From NCBI RefSeq assembly GCF_018127745.1, contig NZ_CP072333.1, forward strand, positions 558,001 to 622,000: a DNA stretch of 64,000 nt, given 5' to 3'. The notes below the pieces were generated by a model. The model had not been told where the DNA came from. It searched no databases and was given only the letters and a program-made list of their open reading frames with translations. The position numbers and the translations under genes are program-made. Each line of letters starts with the position of its first letter. Position 1 is the stretch's first letter. This DNA comes from Porphyromonas sp. oral taxon 275 (lineage in GTDB: Bacteria > Bacteroidota > Bacteroidia > Bacteroidales > Porphyromonadaceae). Below, piece by piece: positions 22,149 through 31,032 of this stretch.

Positions 22149-24422
22149 CTAGGGACGCTCGCTGAGCTCAGAGAGGCGGTAGGCCTCGTGGATGGCTTCG
22201 TTGCGTCGCAGTAGGGCGCAGATAGCCTCGACCTGGGAGACGCCTAGCGTGCGCAGGCTGATGACGCCCTCGAAGACGCCATCCTTCGCTGCCATCTGGA
22301 TCGCGGTGATGCTGACCTTGAAGTCCTCGAGCAGCACCTGCGTGATCGCGTTGAGCAGCCCGCGGCTGTCGATCCCGCCGATGACGATGCTGGTCTCGAA
22401 GAGGGGGCTATGCTGCGCACCCCATACGGGGGCAAGTAGCTGGTCGCCCTGAGTCGTCTTGTAGCGTGTGGCCTCGGGGCAGCTGCTGCGGTGCACCACG
22501 ACTTTGCCTGATCCGTCCTCGATCCCGAGGATATCGTCCCCAGGGATGGGGTGGCAGCAGGGGGCCATACGGTAGCGTATGCCGTAGCCGTCTTCGGTGA
22601 GCTCGAAGCGGTGGCTGTGGTCGACGTGCTCCTGGCCCTCGGTCTCTGTACTGCCCTTAGTACCCTTGTCGCGGCCTGAGCTGAAGAGCCCTCCGATGGC
22701 ACGCGACACACGTCCTAGCCGTCCCTCGCCCTTGCCACGCAGTACGGCGTCTAGGTCCTGCGGCAGGGAGAAGCTCCCGTCCCCGATATGCCGCAGGAGC
22801 GTGTCGGGACGGTCGAAGCTATAGAGGTGCGTGAGCTTATTGATGATGTCGGAGGAGAGTGGGCGTCCTGTCTCGGCTAGCGCGGCCTCCAGCAGCTCCT
22901 CGCCGCGGGTGACCAGCTCGCGCTGGTGGCGGCGTAGAGCCGTCTCAATCTTGACCTTGGCGTAGGCTGTGGTGACGAAGTCGAGCCAGCTCGGCTCGGG
23001 GCGTACGCTTCGGCTGGTCAGGATCTCCACCTGGTCACCGTTGGTCAGCACCTGGGAGATGGGTACGACCTTATGATTGACCTTAGCGCCGATACAGCGG
23101 TCGCCCAGGTCGGTGTGCACGGCGTAGGCGAAGTCCAGGACGCTGGCCTGTATGGGCAAGGTGATGGTGCGCCCCTTGGGGGTGAAAGTCGTGATGTCGT
23201 TGGCATGCAGGCTGAGGTGCACCGTGTCGAGGAACTCCATGCCCTCGCTGTCGGGGTGATTGAGTACCTCGCGGATGGTGTCTAGCCAGATGGTCAGCTC
23301 GCGATCCTCCTCGACCTCGTTGCCCTTGTAGCGCCAGTGGGCGGCCAGCCCTTGCTCTGCGATCTCGTTCATCCGCTGGCTACGTATCTGCACCTCGACC
23401 CACTGGGCGTCGGGGCCGAGGACGGTCAGGTGTAGGGCCTGATAGCCGTTGCCCTTGGGGGTGGAGATCCAGTCACGCAGGCGCTCGGGGCGGTTGCGGT
23501 AGGTCTCGGTGATGGTGGTGTAGATGTCCCAGCAGCGGTTCTTCTCGGGGTAGCCGTCCGAGCTGTCGAAGATGATACGCACGGCGAAGAGGTCGTACAC
23601 CTCCTCGAAGGGGATGCCCTTGGTCTGCATCTTGCGCCAGATGGAGAAGCAGCCCTTGACCCGCGCCTTCATCTCGTAGACGAGCCCCATGGCATCGAAG
23701 CGCGCCTTGAGCGGCTCGGCAAAGCGCTGGAAGAGATCCTCACGTCCCGCCTCGCTCTCCTGTACCTTACGCAGTATCTCGCGGTAGGCCTCGGGGTGCT
23801 CGTAGCGGAAGGAGAGGTCCTCTAGCTCTGTCTTGATGGAGAAGAGCCCCAGGCGATCAGCCAGTGGAGCGTAGAAGTAGGCCGTCTCACCTGCGATCTT
23901 GAGCTGCTTCTCTGGCTTCATCGAGGAGAGCGTGCGCATATTGTGCAGGCGGTCGGCGATCTTGATGAGGATGACACGGGCATCGTCGCCTATGGTCAGC
24001 AGCAGCTTGCGGATGTTCTGCGCCTGCAGGCTGTCGATCGGCTGCGTGACCTGCTGGGCTGAGATCTTGGTCAGCCCCTCGACGATCTGGGCGATCTTGT
24101 CACCGAAGTGATGCCGTATATCCTCCACCGTGTACTCGGTGTCCTCCACCACGTCATGCAGCAGGGCGCAGCAGATAGAGGTCGAGCCGAGCCCGATCTC
24201 CTTGCACACGATACGCGCCACGGCGATGGGGTGCAGGATGTAGGGCTCGCCACTGCGGCGGCGTACGAGGCCGTGGGCATGCCGCGCCAGGCGGAAGGCT
24301 CGGTCGATGATCTCCGTCTTCTTGCGGTGCGGGGAGTTGACGTAGTCGTAGATGAGTGCTTGGTATTCGCGCTCGATCAGCGCCTCTTCCTCGGGGCTGA
24401 ATGCGGTGTAGAGCTGTTCCAT
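22149..24422 (-). CDS. relA: RelA/SpoT-family (p)ppGpp synthetase/hydrolase (757 aa)
   Basis: A 757-residue bifunctional RSH enzyme. The N-terminal HD hydrolase domain has the metal motif LLHDVVEDTEYT. The synthetase domain has YDLFAVRIIFDSS, WISTPKGNGYQALHLTV and EVQIRSQRMNEIAEQGLAAH. These are followed by a TGS domain (FTPKGRTITLPIQASVLDFA) and a C-terminal ACT domain (IVIGGIDSRGLLNAITQVL). Both catalytic halves look intact, so it probably makes and degrades the alarmone. It lies 41 bases upstream of the sulfatase maturase and 40 downstream of the antiporter. Confidence 0.95.
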   Translation of the reverse strand: MEQLYTAFSPEEEALIEREYQALIYDYVNSPHRKKTEIIDRAFRLARHAHGLVRRRSGEPYILHPIAVARIVCKEIGLGSTSICCALLHDVVEDTEYTVEDIRHHFGDKIAQIVEGLTKISAQQVTQPIDSLQAQNIRKLLLTIGDDARVILIKIADRLHNMRTLSSMKPEKQLKIAGETAYFYAPLADRLGLFSIKTELEDLSFRYEHPEAYREILRKVQESEAGREDLFQRFAEPLKARFDAMGLVYEMKARVKGCFSIWRKMQTKGIPFEEVYDLFAVRIIFDSSDGYPEKNRCWDIYTTITETYRNRPERLRDWISTPKGNGYQALHLTVLGPDAQWVEVQIRSQRMNEIAEQGLAAHWRYKGNEVEEDRELTIWLDTIREVLNHPDSEGMEFLDTVHLSLHANDITTFTPKGRTITLPIQASVLDFAYAVHTDLGDRCIGAKVNHKVVPISQVLTNGDQVEILTSRSVRPEPSWLDFVTTAYAKVKIETALRRHQRELVTRGEELLEAALAETGRPLSSDIINKLTHLYSFDRPDTLLRHIGDGSFSLPQDLDAVLRGKGEGRLGRVSRAIGGLFSSGRDKGTKGSTETEGQEHVDHSHRFELTEDGYGIRYRMAPCCHPIPGDDILGIEDGSGKVVVHRSSCPEATRYKTTQGDQLLAPVWGAQHSPLFETSIVIGGIDSRGLLNAITQVLLEDFKVSITAIQMAAKDGVFEGVISLRTLGVSQVEAICALLRRNEAIHEAYRLSELSERP

Positions 24423-24462
24423 AGCTACTGTCCTGTACGTGGTGTGTCGCTTGTCTTGACCC

Positions 24463-25434
24463 TTAGAGCTGGGTGATCAGGTAGATGGTGTAGGCGATAT
24501 AGCAGGAGAGGAGGATGAACCCCTCGCCGCGCTTGATGACCTTGTCGCCGAAGAGTAGCGCGAAGATATAGAGAAGTAGCGCGGCTGCCGTCATGACCAC
24601 GAGGTCAAGCACCCCGATGCCGCCAGCACGGATGGGCTGTACGGTGGCCGTCGTACCGAGGATGAAGAAGATGTTGAAGATGTTGGAGCCGACGATATTC
24701 CCCACGGCAATCTCGGGCTGCTTCTTCAGTGCGGCTGCTACCGAGGTGGCGAGCTCGGGCAGTGAGGTGCCCGCAGCTACGATGGTCAGCCCGATGAAGC
24801 TTTCGCTCATCCCGAGGGCACTGGCGATCGACGAGGCCGAGGAGACGAAGAGATCCCCGCCCCAGACCAGTGCCGCTAGCCCGCCGAAGATAAAGAGCAG
24901 CTGCAGCCACAGAGGATAGTTATTCGGGCTATCGCTCACTTCATGGGGATCTCCAGGGCGTCTCTTGGCGATGGCGAAGGTATAGCTCAGGAAGATGAGG
25001 AAGAAGGCCAGCAGCGTCAGTCCCTCGCTGCGGGTGATCATATTGGCCGTCGCCGTAGGATCGAGGACTCGGTCCAGCACCATGAAGGAGAGGACGAAGC
25101 TCGCCAGCAGCATCAGCGGTATCTCACGCTTCAGCGTACCGCGTGTAATGGAAATCGGGGCAACGAGGGCGGTGACCCCTCCGATGGCTAGGACGTTGAA
25201 GAGGTTGCTCCCCACGACATTCCCCAGCGAGATGTCGGCACTGCCCTTGAGGGCTGAGGTAAGGCTGACGATGAGCTCGGGAGAGGAGGTGCCGAAGGCT
25301 ACGATGGTGAGCCCCACGACTAGGGGCGATACGCCGAAGCGGCGAGCGAGCGTCGAGGCGCCCTCGGTAAGGTAATTTGCTCCTCCGATGATCAGGCCGA
25401 CCCCGAGGACGAAGTAGAGTATATCTAGTATCAT
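24463..25434 (-). CDS. Calcium/sodium antiporter of the CaCA family, YrbG-like (323 aa)
   Basis: An integral membrane protein with about ten helices in two homologous halves. Each half carries an alpha-repeat: GLTIVAFGTSSPELIVSLTS with GNVVGSNLFN, and GLTIVAAGTSLPELATSVAA with GNIVGSNIFN. These are the ion-binding motifs of K+-dependent or -independent Na+/Ca2+ exchangers. The length matches bacterial YrbG proteins. It lies between a RelA/SpoT enzyme and the Feo genes, all on the minus strand. Confidence 0.93.
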   Translation of the reverse strand: MILDILYFVLGVGLIIGGANYLTEGASTLARRFGVSPLVVGLTIVAFGTSSPELIVSLTSALKGSADISLGNVVGSNLFNVLAIGGVTALVAPISITRGTLKREIPLMLLASFVLSFMVLDRVLDPTATANMITRSEGLTLLAFFLIFLSYTFAIAKRRPGDPHEVSDSPNNYPLWLQLLFIFGGLAALVWGGDLFVSSASSIASALGMSESFIGLTIVAAGTSLPELATSVAAALKKQPEIAVGNIVGSNIFNIFFILGTTATVQPIRAGGIGVLDLVVMTAAALLLYIFALLFGDKVIKRGEGFILLSCYIAYTIYLITQL

Positions 25435-25482
25435 AGGCTATCAATGCTTAGAATGTGCATGTGCTGCGGCTAGCTCCTTGAT

Positions 25483-25632
25483 TTAGCAAGAGCCGCCACA
25501 GCTACCTGAGCAGCCCGTACATCCTGGGCCGCGTTGCCCTCCCTTGGGTGGACGCAGCATGCGCCATAGGGAGCGGAAGATGAAGAAGAGGACGACGCCG
25601 ACGATGGCGAAGACAATAAATTCCTGTACCAT
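25483..25632 (-). CDS. FeoB-associated Cys-rich membrane peptide (49 aa)
   Basis: A 49-residue protein from the ATG at 25632 to TAA at 25483-25485. It begins MVQEFIVFAIVGVVLFFIF, a single membrane helix, followed by a basic stretch (RSLWRMLRPPK) and a Cys-rich tail (GCTGCSGSCGGSC, four cysteines). This fits the family of small Cys-rich proteins next to FeoB, thought to assist ferrous iron transport or metal handling. It starts 18 bases after the feoB stop and is surely cotranscribed. Confidence 0.88.
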   Translation of the reverse strand: MVQEFIVFAIVGVVLFFIFRSLWRMLRPPKGGQRGPGCTGCSGSCGGSC

Positions 25633-25650
25633 GATAAATAAAGCACGGAG

Positions 25651-28182
25651 CTAAGCTAAAAGTTGTCCCACCTGGTAGACAGCGAAGCATACGAGCCAGG
25701 CCACGACGCAGGAATACACGGCTGCGAAGAGCCCCCAGCGCCAGTCATCCGACTCCCTCCCGATGGCGATGAGCGTCGCGATGCAGGGGAAATAAAGCAG
25801 GATGAAGAGCATGAAGCTGTAGGCGATGAGCGGCGTGAAGGAGGGACTACCATCCGCGCGCCGCTCCTGCTGCATGCGTGTAGAGAGCTGGGCGATAGCT
25901 GCATCGTCATCCTCCCCTACGCCTGTGTAGATGACGCCCATGGTGCTGACGACGACCTCCTTGGCCATCAAGCCCGACACGATGCTTACCCCCATCTTCC
26001 AGTCGAAGCCCAGCGGACGGATGACTGGCTCGCAGACCTGACCGATACGCCCGATGATCGACTGCTCCTGATGGAAGGTGGCGAAGGCGTGCTCCAGCGA
26101 GTCGATGCGCTCCTGACGTAGCTCGGGGGCGAGCTCGCTCTGCTCCAGCTGCTCGATCTGGTGATCCACCTGCTGGCGTGCCTGCTCCTGCCTGGGGTAG
26201 TAGCTCATGAACCACACGATCACGGAGGCCGCGAGGATGACGGTACCCATCTTCTGTAGGTACTGCTGTGCTCGCATCCATACGTGGATAGCTACCGAGC
26301 GCAGCGTGGGGCGACGATAGGGCGGCAGCTCCATGACGAAGGGGATATCCTCGCCCTTGAAGGCTACGGTCTTCAGCAGTCGAGCCGAGAGCACGGCCAC
26401 CAGTACCCCGATGACATAGAGGGAGAAGAGCACGAGCGTCGCCTGCCACGGGACGGGGAAGAAGGCCCCCGCCAGCAGGATGTACACGGGCAGACGTGCC
26501 GAGCAGCTCATGAAGGGCAGCACCAGCATCGTGATCAGACGGCTCTTGCGGCTCTCGATCATACGCGTGCTCATGACGGCGGGGACGTTGCAGCCGAAGC
26601 CCATAACCAGCGGGATGAAGCTCTTGCCATGCAGCCCCATGCGGTGCATCAGTCGATCCATGATGAAGGCCGCACGCGCCATATAGCCGCTGTCCTCCAG
26701 CAGCGAGATGAAGAGGTAGAGTAGGACGATCTGCGGGAGGAAGACGGTGACGCCGCCTACGCCCTTGATGATGCCATCAACTAGCAGATCACGCAGTGGT
26801 CCTGCGCTCATCTGGCTGCCGATCCAGCCGCCGAGGAGGCCGATTCCCTCCTCGATCCAGTCCATAGGGTACTGCCCGAGGGAGAAGGTGACGAAGAACA
26901 TCGTGATCATCAGCCCGAGGAAGATAGGGAAGCCCCACAGACGACTCGTGGCCAGGTCATCTAGCCTATCGGTCAGCGTGCGCTCGCCTCGGTGCTTGGG
27001 GCGGTAGGTCTCCTTGAGCGCACCCGAGATGAAGCCGTAGCGTGCATCCGTGATCAGTTCCTCGGCCTCCTCGCTGGCGTGCTCCTGCAGCTTGTGCAGG
27101 GCGTAGTCACGTGCCGAGAGGAGGAAGCCTCCGCGGGCGTGACGTGCCAGTAGCTCCTGCTCGGTATCCTTGTCCCGCTCCAGGAGGCGTATTGCGATCG
27201 AGCGCGCAGCGATGGGATCCTTGATCTCGGAGTGCTCCTGGACCTTCTCCGTCAGTTCCTCGATGATGGGCTCAAGGAGCGGTCCGTAGGGGATACGTAG
27301 CGGGCGGAGCTTGCCCGTCTCTGCTGCGAGCAGCGTCTCATCGCCCTCCTTGAGTCCCTTGGCTAGGCTGATGACTTCGTCGAAGAGTGCTTCGAGCCCC
27401 AGCCCAGTTCGGCAGATTGTCGGGATCATCGGTACGCCCAGCAGGGTCGCTAGGCGTGGGTAGTCGAACCATTCCCGACGCTGCAGGAACTCGTCGTACA
27501 TATTCAGCGCCGCGATGACCGGCAGCCCGAGCTCCTTCAGCTGGAGGGTCAGGTAGAGGTTGCGCTCGAGGTTGGTCGCGTCGATGACGTTGAGCACGAG
27601 GTCGGGACGCTCCTCGCCCGTCAGGTAGTGACGGATGTAGAGCTCCTCGGGGCTGTAGGGGGAGAGGGAATAGGCACCGGGCAGGTCAATCAGCTCCAGG
27701 CGGTAGCCGCCGTAGTAGATGTGCCCTACCTTGGCCTCGACGGTGACGCCGCTGTAGTTGCCCACGTGCTCGTGCGCTCCGCTGGCTTGGTTGAAGAGCG
27801 AGGTCTTCCCGCAGTTGGGATTCCCCACGAGGGCGACGCGCAGTGTGGGTAGCTTCTTGGTCTCGGAGCCACGGCCGTCCATGCGCTGCAGGCTGTGCAG
27901 CTCGGGGGCGGGGAAGAGCTCCTCCTCGGGTTCACTCGTGGGGCTCGTGCTGAGGGCCTCTAGGGGCCGGATCTCGATACGCTGGGCATCCTTGCGTCGC
28001 AGGGATACGTTGTAGTCGAGGATCTTATAGTATATGGGATCCTTGAGCGGTGCGTTGTGTACGGCCATGATCTCCTTGCCTTGGACGAAGCCCATCTCTA
28101 GGATGCGCTTGCGGAAGGCTCCAGAGCCACCGACACGTAGGATGACTGCTCGCTGTCCTGTCTGTAGTTGCGCTAGATTCAT
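25651..28182 (-). CDS. feoB: FeoA-FeoB fusion, ferrous iron transporter (843 aa)
   Basis: The N-terminal ~75 residues form a FeoA-type SH3 domain (GSGAFRKRILEMGFVQGKEI). The G domain follows at ~115-280 with ALVGNPNCGKTSLFNQASG, LIDLPGAYSLSPYS and NVIDATNLERNL. After it come the helical regulator region and about ten membrane helices with VMGFGCNVPAVMSTRMIE and the ISIL-like SMLVLPFMSCSARLPVY. It moves Fe2+ across the inner membrane. I chose the ATG at 28182 (MNLAQLQTGQRAV) rather than the in-frame start at 28203, since a TATCTTTG box lies between them (28189-28196). Confidence 0.95.
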   Translation of the reverse strand: MNLAQLQTGQRAVILRVGGSGAFRKRILEMGFVQGKEIMAVHNAPLKDPIYYKILDYNVSLRRKDAQRIEIRPLEALSTSPTSEPEEELFPAPELHSLQRMDGRGSETKKLPTLRVALVGNPNCGKTSLFNQASGAHEHVGNYSGVTVEAKVGHIYYGGYRLELIDLPGAYSLSPYSPEELYIRHYLTGEERPDLVLNVIDATNLERNLYLTLQLKELGLPVIAALNMYDEFLQRREWFDYPRLATLLGVPMIPTICRTGLGLEALFDEVISLAKGLKEGDETLLAAETGKLRPLRIPYGPLLEPIIEELTEKVQEHSEIKDPIAARSIAIRLLERDKDTEQELLARHARGGFLLSARDYALHKLQEHASEEAEELITDARYGFISGALKETYRPKHRGERTLTDRLDDLATSRLWGFPIFLGLMITMFFVTFSLGQYPMDWIEEGIGLLGGWIGSQMSAGPLRDLLVDGIIKGVGGVTVFLPQIVLLYLFISLLEDSGYMARAAFIMDRLMHRMGLHGKSFIPLVMGFGCNVPAVMSTRMIESRKSRLITMLVLPFMSCSARLPVYILLAGAFFPVPWQATLVLFSLYVIGVLVAVLSARLLKTVAFKGEDIPFVMELPPYRRPTLRSVAIHVWMRAQQYLQKMGTVILAASVIVWFMSYYPRQEQARQQVDHQIEQLEQSELAPELRQERIDSLEHAFATFHQEQSIIGRIGQVCEPVIRPLGFDWKMGVSIVSGLMAKEVVVSTMGVIYTGVGEDDDAAIAQLSTRMQQERRADGSPSFTPLIAYSFMLFILLYFPCIATLIAIGRESDDWRWGLFAAVYSCVVAWLVCFAVYQVGQLLA

Positions 28183-28188
28183 ATAGCG

Positions 28189-28196
28189 CAAAGATA
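28189..28196 (-). promoter_or_regulatory. Possible -7 box directly at the feoAB start
   Basis: Minus-strand TATCTTTG ends six bases before the chosen feoAB ATG. No TTTG/TTG is seen 19-21 bp further upstream. If functional, the transcript would be leaderless or nearly so. Confidence 0.4.
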
Positions 28197-28204
28197 CTAA
28201 CAAT

Positions 28205-28759
28205 TCGCGCTGAAGTCTCTATCGAATCCCGCCGAGCTCTCTATCGAATCTCGCCGAAGTCCCCAGCCAATAGCCCCGCACATAAGTCCCCTAAGCTGCA
28301 AAAGCGATGATCTATCCTTGCGCCGAGGCCTGAGGGCTGCCTGGCTGATGCTCGTCGATCGGGCTGAGGCTGCTGATGAGGCTAGGGAGTTCCATAGCTT
28401 GAAGCATGCGCGTTAATCGCACAAAGCTAGGCAAGTGTGCCCTTCGATCAAGATTATTCCTCAGGCCTGCTGGGCTTTCCTGCGCTCAAACCAAGGCCCT
28501 GTAGCCCTTCTCCCTACAGCTAGGATAGTAAGTTCGCTTCGTCTCGGCCTCGACAAGTCGAAGGCGCTACAGCGCCCGCCGCTTTGCTCGGGCTGCGCAG
28601 ACGACACGAAGCCAGTCAGGAGATGAGGGGATGTAACGAGACTTACAAGCCTTCCTTCAGCCGCTGAATTCCCTTAGACTAGGCTACGGCCGAAGGAAGT
28701 CGCTGGCCTTTACTGGCGGGGTCGAAGGCCTTCGCAAGGGCGCTTGAGGCAGACTCCAG
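28205..28759. other. Intergenic stretch without a supported gene
   Basis: About 550 bases between the Feo genes and the dispersed repeat. Short open frames exist on both strands, but none has a convincing start, composition or motif. A short tandem similarity (two nearby GAATC-GCCGA segments at 28226 and 28246) is visible. I assign nothing else. Confidence 0.4.
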
Positions 28760-28922
28760 ACGAAGTCACTAATCTTCCTCCCAAAAGTGGCTAATCTTTT
28801 TGGAAAAGTGGCTAAACTTTTGCGCAAAAGATTAGCCATTTTTTCTTGATTCATAAGGTACTTTCCCGACACGGCTTAAAGACTTCGCTCGGAAGGCTTA
28901 CTTAGCTGGCTCGCCAAGTGCC
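28760..28922 (-). repeat. Dispersed repeat element, copy 2 (inverted relative to copy 1)
   Basis: Related to 4392-4582 on the opposite strand. It shares the paired AAAAGTGGCTAATCTTTT (28783-28800) and AAAAGATTAGCCATTTTTTC (28826-28845) arms, the internal CTTTTGCGCAAAAG palindrome, the flank AGGAAGATTA (reverse) and one clear 22-bp unit (reverse complement of 28878-28899). The minus strand has a short frame reading MANLLRKSLATFPKRLATFG, matching MAKLLRKRLATFSRK read from copy 1; it reflects the repeat rather than a proven gene. Confidence 0.72.
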
Positions 28923-28996
28923 TCAATCGTCCGTCCTTTGGTAGTCCAAACCCTTGACCGCCTTACCCAACTTTACGTGAAACTAGGGGGGAAAGG

Positions 28997-29084
28997 CTCG
29001 TGAAAGTGGTTAGTCAGCGCCGTGAGCGCTATCAGTCAGCGAGCTGAGGGACGTCCGTCAGCGCCGTGAGGGATATCAGTCAGC
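28997..29084 (-). repeat. 22-bp repeat array 3 (four units plus a partial)
   Basis: Units start at 28997, 29019, 29041 and 29063, with a fifth partial at 29085-29096. The units read NNNNTGAGGGATATCAGTCAGC in the better copies; the first is degenerate. It lies between the dispersed repeat and the hairpin downstream of the SusCD locus. Confidence 0.8.
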
Positions 29085-29152
29085 GAGCTGAGGGATAAGT
29101 AAGGGCGCGGCGGAGACAGGACCAAGGGCGGGAGCGGTAGCCCGAAAAAGAG

Positions 29153-29190
29153 CGAGCCCCGAGCATCCGAAGAGGGACGCTCGGGGCTCG
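29153..29190. terminator. Hairpin downstream of the SusCD locus
   Basis: Arms CGAGCCCCGAGC (29153-29164) and GCTCGGGGCTCG (29179-29190), 14-base loop. On the minus strand it follows the stop of the thioredoxin-fold gene (29223) and is followed by TCTTTTTCGGG, so it is a probable terminator of the SusC-SusD operon. Confidence 0.8.
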
Positions 29191-29222
29191 ATGGATGGAG
29201 CACTCGAAGTAGAGCGGGCGGC

Positions 29223-30539
29223 TTACTTCTCGAGGAGCTCGAGGGTGGAGAGCTTGTAGACGATGGAGGCCTGGATCATCTGCTGGGCCTGCTCGGCCTC
29301 ACCCATCTGGAGGGACTCGCCGTAGGCTTGGTTGTAGTACTCACGTGCCTGCTTGTAGTCCTTGAGCTCGCGGTAGGAGTCACCGACCATGACGAGGAAG
29401 TTGATCTTGTTCATCAGCGTCCGTTCGCTGGGGATGGCCTTCTGGAGCCAAGCGATGGCCTGCTTGTGGTCTGCGGCGGTGAGCTTGTTGCCCGCGGCAT
29501 TGTAGAGCGACTGGGCTGCGATGCCGTAGTCGGCAGCGTTGGCGTCCTCGCCGAGGCCGTCGAGGTAGCTGGACATGAGCTGGATGTAGCGGGGGACGTC
29601 CTTGCTCTTGTAGATGGCGTAGAGCGCACCGTAGTAGTCGACGGACTTCTGGTAGGGCGTGACCTTCTTGAACTTGATGACGTCGTAGGCCTTCTTGTAG
29701 TCGGTGCGGATCTTCTCGAGATAGGTCTTGTAGGACTCGTCGCCCTTCTTGACGAGCTCGAGCATGCGCTCATCATTCTTCTCGATGACGTAGTAGGCGG
29801 CAGGCTCACCGACAGCAGCGATCCAAGCGTCGAGATTGGCATTGATGTACTCGACGACGCGGGCTACTTCGTCGGCATCATCGCCGCCGAGGTTGCTGAT
29901 GATGAGGTAGTCCTTCTTGTTGATGAGGCTGCCGTCGGCCATCTTCTTCGCCAGGTACTCCTTGTAGAGCTTGCGGACGCGGACGACCCACTTCTCAGCA
30001 TCCATGCCGTCCTGCGTGGTGAGGAAGCGGGGAGCGATGGTGAGGAGCTCCTGCTGGATCTTGAGATCGTCGGGCTGAGCACGGTATTCCTTATACAGCT
30101 CTTCGAAGCCCTTGATCTCCCCGACGGCGGTCTTGGCCATCTCGAGGAGTTCGTCGGCCTTCATGAAGCCTACGTTGATCTGTATGGCCTTGCCGTCGGG
30201 GGCGATAATGCCGAGGGTGGGGAAGGCCTCGATCTTGTACTTCTTGGCGATCTCTACATTCTCGGGGGCCTCGGCGTCGAGCTGGAGGTTGACGAACTTA
30301 GCATTGAAGAAGGCACCGACCTCGGGCTGGGTGAAGATGGTCTTCTCCATCTTCTTACAGGGGACGCACCAGGTGGCGAAGAAGTCTACGAAGAGGGGCT
30401 TGCCCTGACGCTGTGCCTCGGCCTGCGCCTCGGCAAAGCTGCCCTTGAAGAAGCGGATGCCCGCGGTCTCCTGAGCAGAGACCAGGGCAAAGGCTAGGAG
30501 CGCTACGACCACGGAGGTCATGTACTTGAGGTATCTCAT
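29223..30539 (-). CDS. Periplasmic thioredoxin-fold protein with long C-terminal helical region (438 aa)
   Basis: The N-terminus (MRYLKYMTSVVVALLAFALV, then SAQ) is a Sec signal peptide. Residues ~32-140 form a thioredoxin domain with the active site W57-C58-V-P-C61 (FVDFFATWCVPCKK) and FPTLGIIAPDGK. The C-terminal ~280 residues look helical with TPR-like features (YNQAYGESLQMGEAEQAQQM). It is last in a five-gene minus-strand operon with SusC/SusD. A role in disulfide handling or redox support of the uptake system is inferred. Confidence 0.88.
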   Translation of the reverse strand: MRYLKYMTSVVVALLAFALVSAQETAGIRFFKGSFAEAQAEAQRQGKPLFVDFFATWCVPCKKMEKTIFTQPEVGAFFNAKFVNLQLDAEAPENVEIAKKYKIEAFPTLGIIAPDGKAIQINVGFMKADELLEMAKTAVGEIKGFEELYKEYRAQPDDLKIQQELLTIAPRFLTTQDGMDAEKWVVRVRKLYKEYLAKKMADGSLINKKDYLIISNLGGDDADEVARVVEYINANLDAWIAAVGEPAAYYVIEKNDERMLELVKKGDESYKTYLEKIRTDYKKAYDVIKFKKVTPYQKSVDYYGALYAIYKSKDVPRYIQLMSSYLDGLGEDANAADYGIAAQSLYNAAGNKLTAADHKQAIAWLQKAIPSERTLMNKINFLVMVGDSYRELKDYKQAREYYNQAYGESLQMGEAEQAQQMIQASIVYKLSTLELLEK

Positions 30540-30551
30540 AGGGGGAGAGTG

Positions 30552-31016
30552 TTAGGCTTCGTCTTGGATGATGAAGGTGAAGAGGCCACGTAGCTCACGG
30601 CTGTAGCCCTCATTATAGACGCGGAGATTGACGGTATAGCGTCCGTTCGGCAGGCTCTGCACGGCCTCGGGGAAGAGGTTGATCGTGCCGCCATTGACGG
30701 TGATCTTGCCTGCCTGGACGGCGGCGGCGAACTTCGCTGCGTCGCCTCCGTCAGCGACGTCGACGCTGAGGAACTGGTAGTTCACGGGATTCGTCCCCGA
30801 GACGCCCTGGATACGCTGGGAGGTCCAGGGAGCTGGGTACTTCTGCTTGAGGCTGTGGGGATCGTCGTCCGCTACGGTGCGGTAGACCTTGAGCTCCTTG
30901 GAGGCGAAGGTGGCGTGCGTCGTGTCGAGGTAGCCCACCGTCACCTTGCGGCAAGAGGGTAGGGCGAGCGCTAGGAGCGTCACGAGGAGCAGGCTATAGA
31001 TGGATCTTGCTGTCAT
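30552..31016 (-). CDS. Lipoprotein of unknown function in SusCD operon (154 aa)
   Basis: A type II signal with lipobox LALPSC (Cys at about residue 22), then a ~130-residue beta-rich domain (NYQFLSVDVADG, INLFPEAVQSLPNGRYTVNL) resembling a small Ig-like or DUF-type surface domain. Its position after a SusD-like and a fasciclin-like lipoprotein suggests it belongs to the same outer-membrane complex, perhaps binding the ligand. I do not recognise a named family. Confidence 0.75.
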   Translation of the reverse strand: MTARSIYSLLLVTLLALALPSCRKVTVGYLDTTHATFASKELKVYRTVADDDPHSLKQKYPAPWTSQRIQGVSGTNPVNYQFLSVDVADGGDAAKFAAAVQAGKITVNGGTINLFPEAVQSLPNGRYTVNLRVYNEGYSRELRGLFTFIIQDEA

Positions 31017-31032
31017 CGGTCAGGAGAATGTA

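Noticed and set aside
28435..28626. A 63-codon plus-strand open frame
   Set aside because: No motif, no promoter, not supported by context; treated as noncoding.
28684..28872. A 62-codon minus-strand open frame resembling the HU-upstream stretch
   Set aside because: The similarity is explained by the shared repeat element, with no HU domain behind it.
29328..30497. A 389-codon plus-strand open frame opposite the thioredoxin-fold gene
   Set aside because: Its composition (Val, Leu, Asp, Glu, Gly rich) is that of the complementary strand of a GC-rich gene; the minus strand has a clear signal peptide and WCVPC motif.
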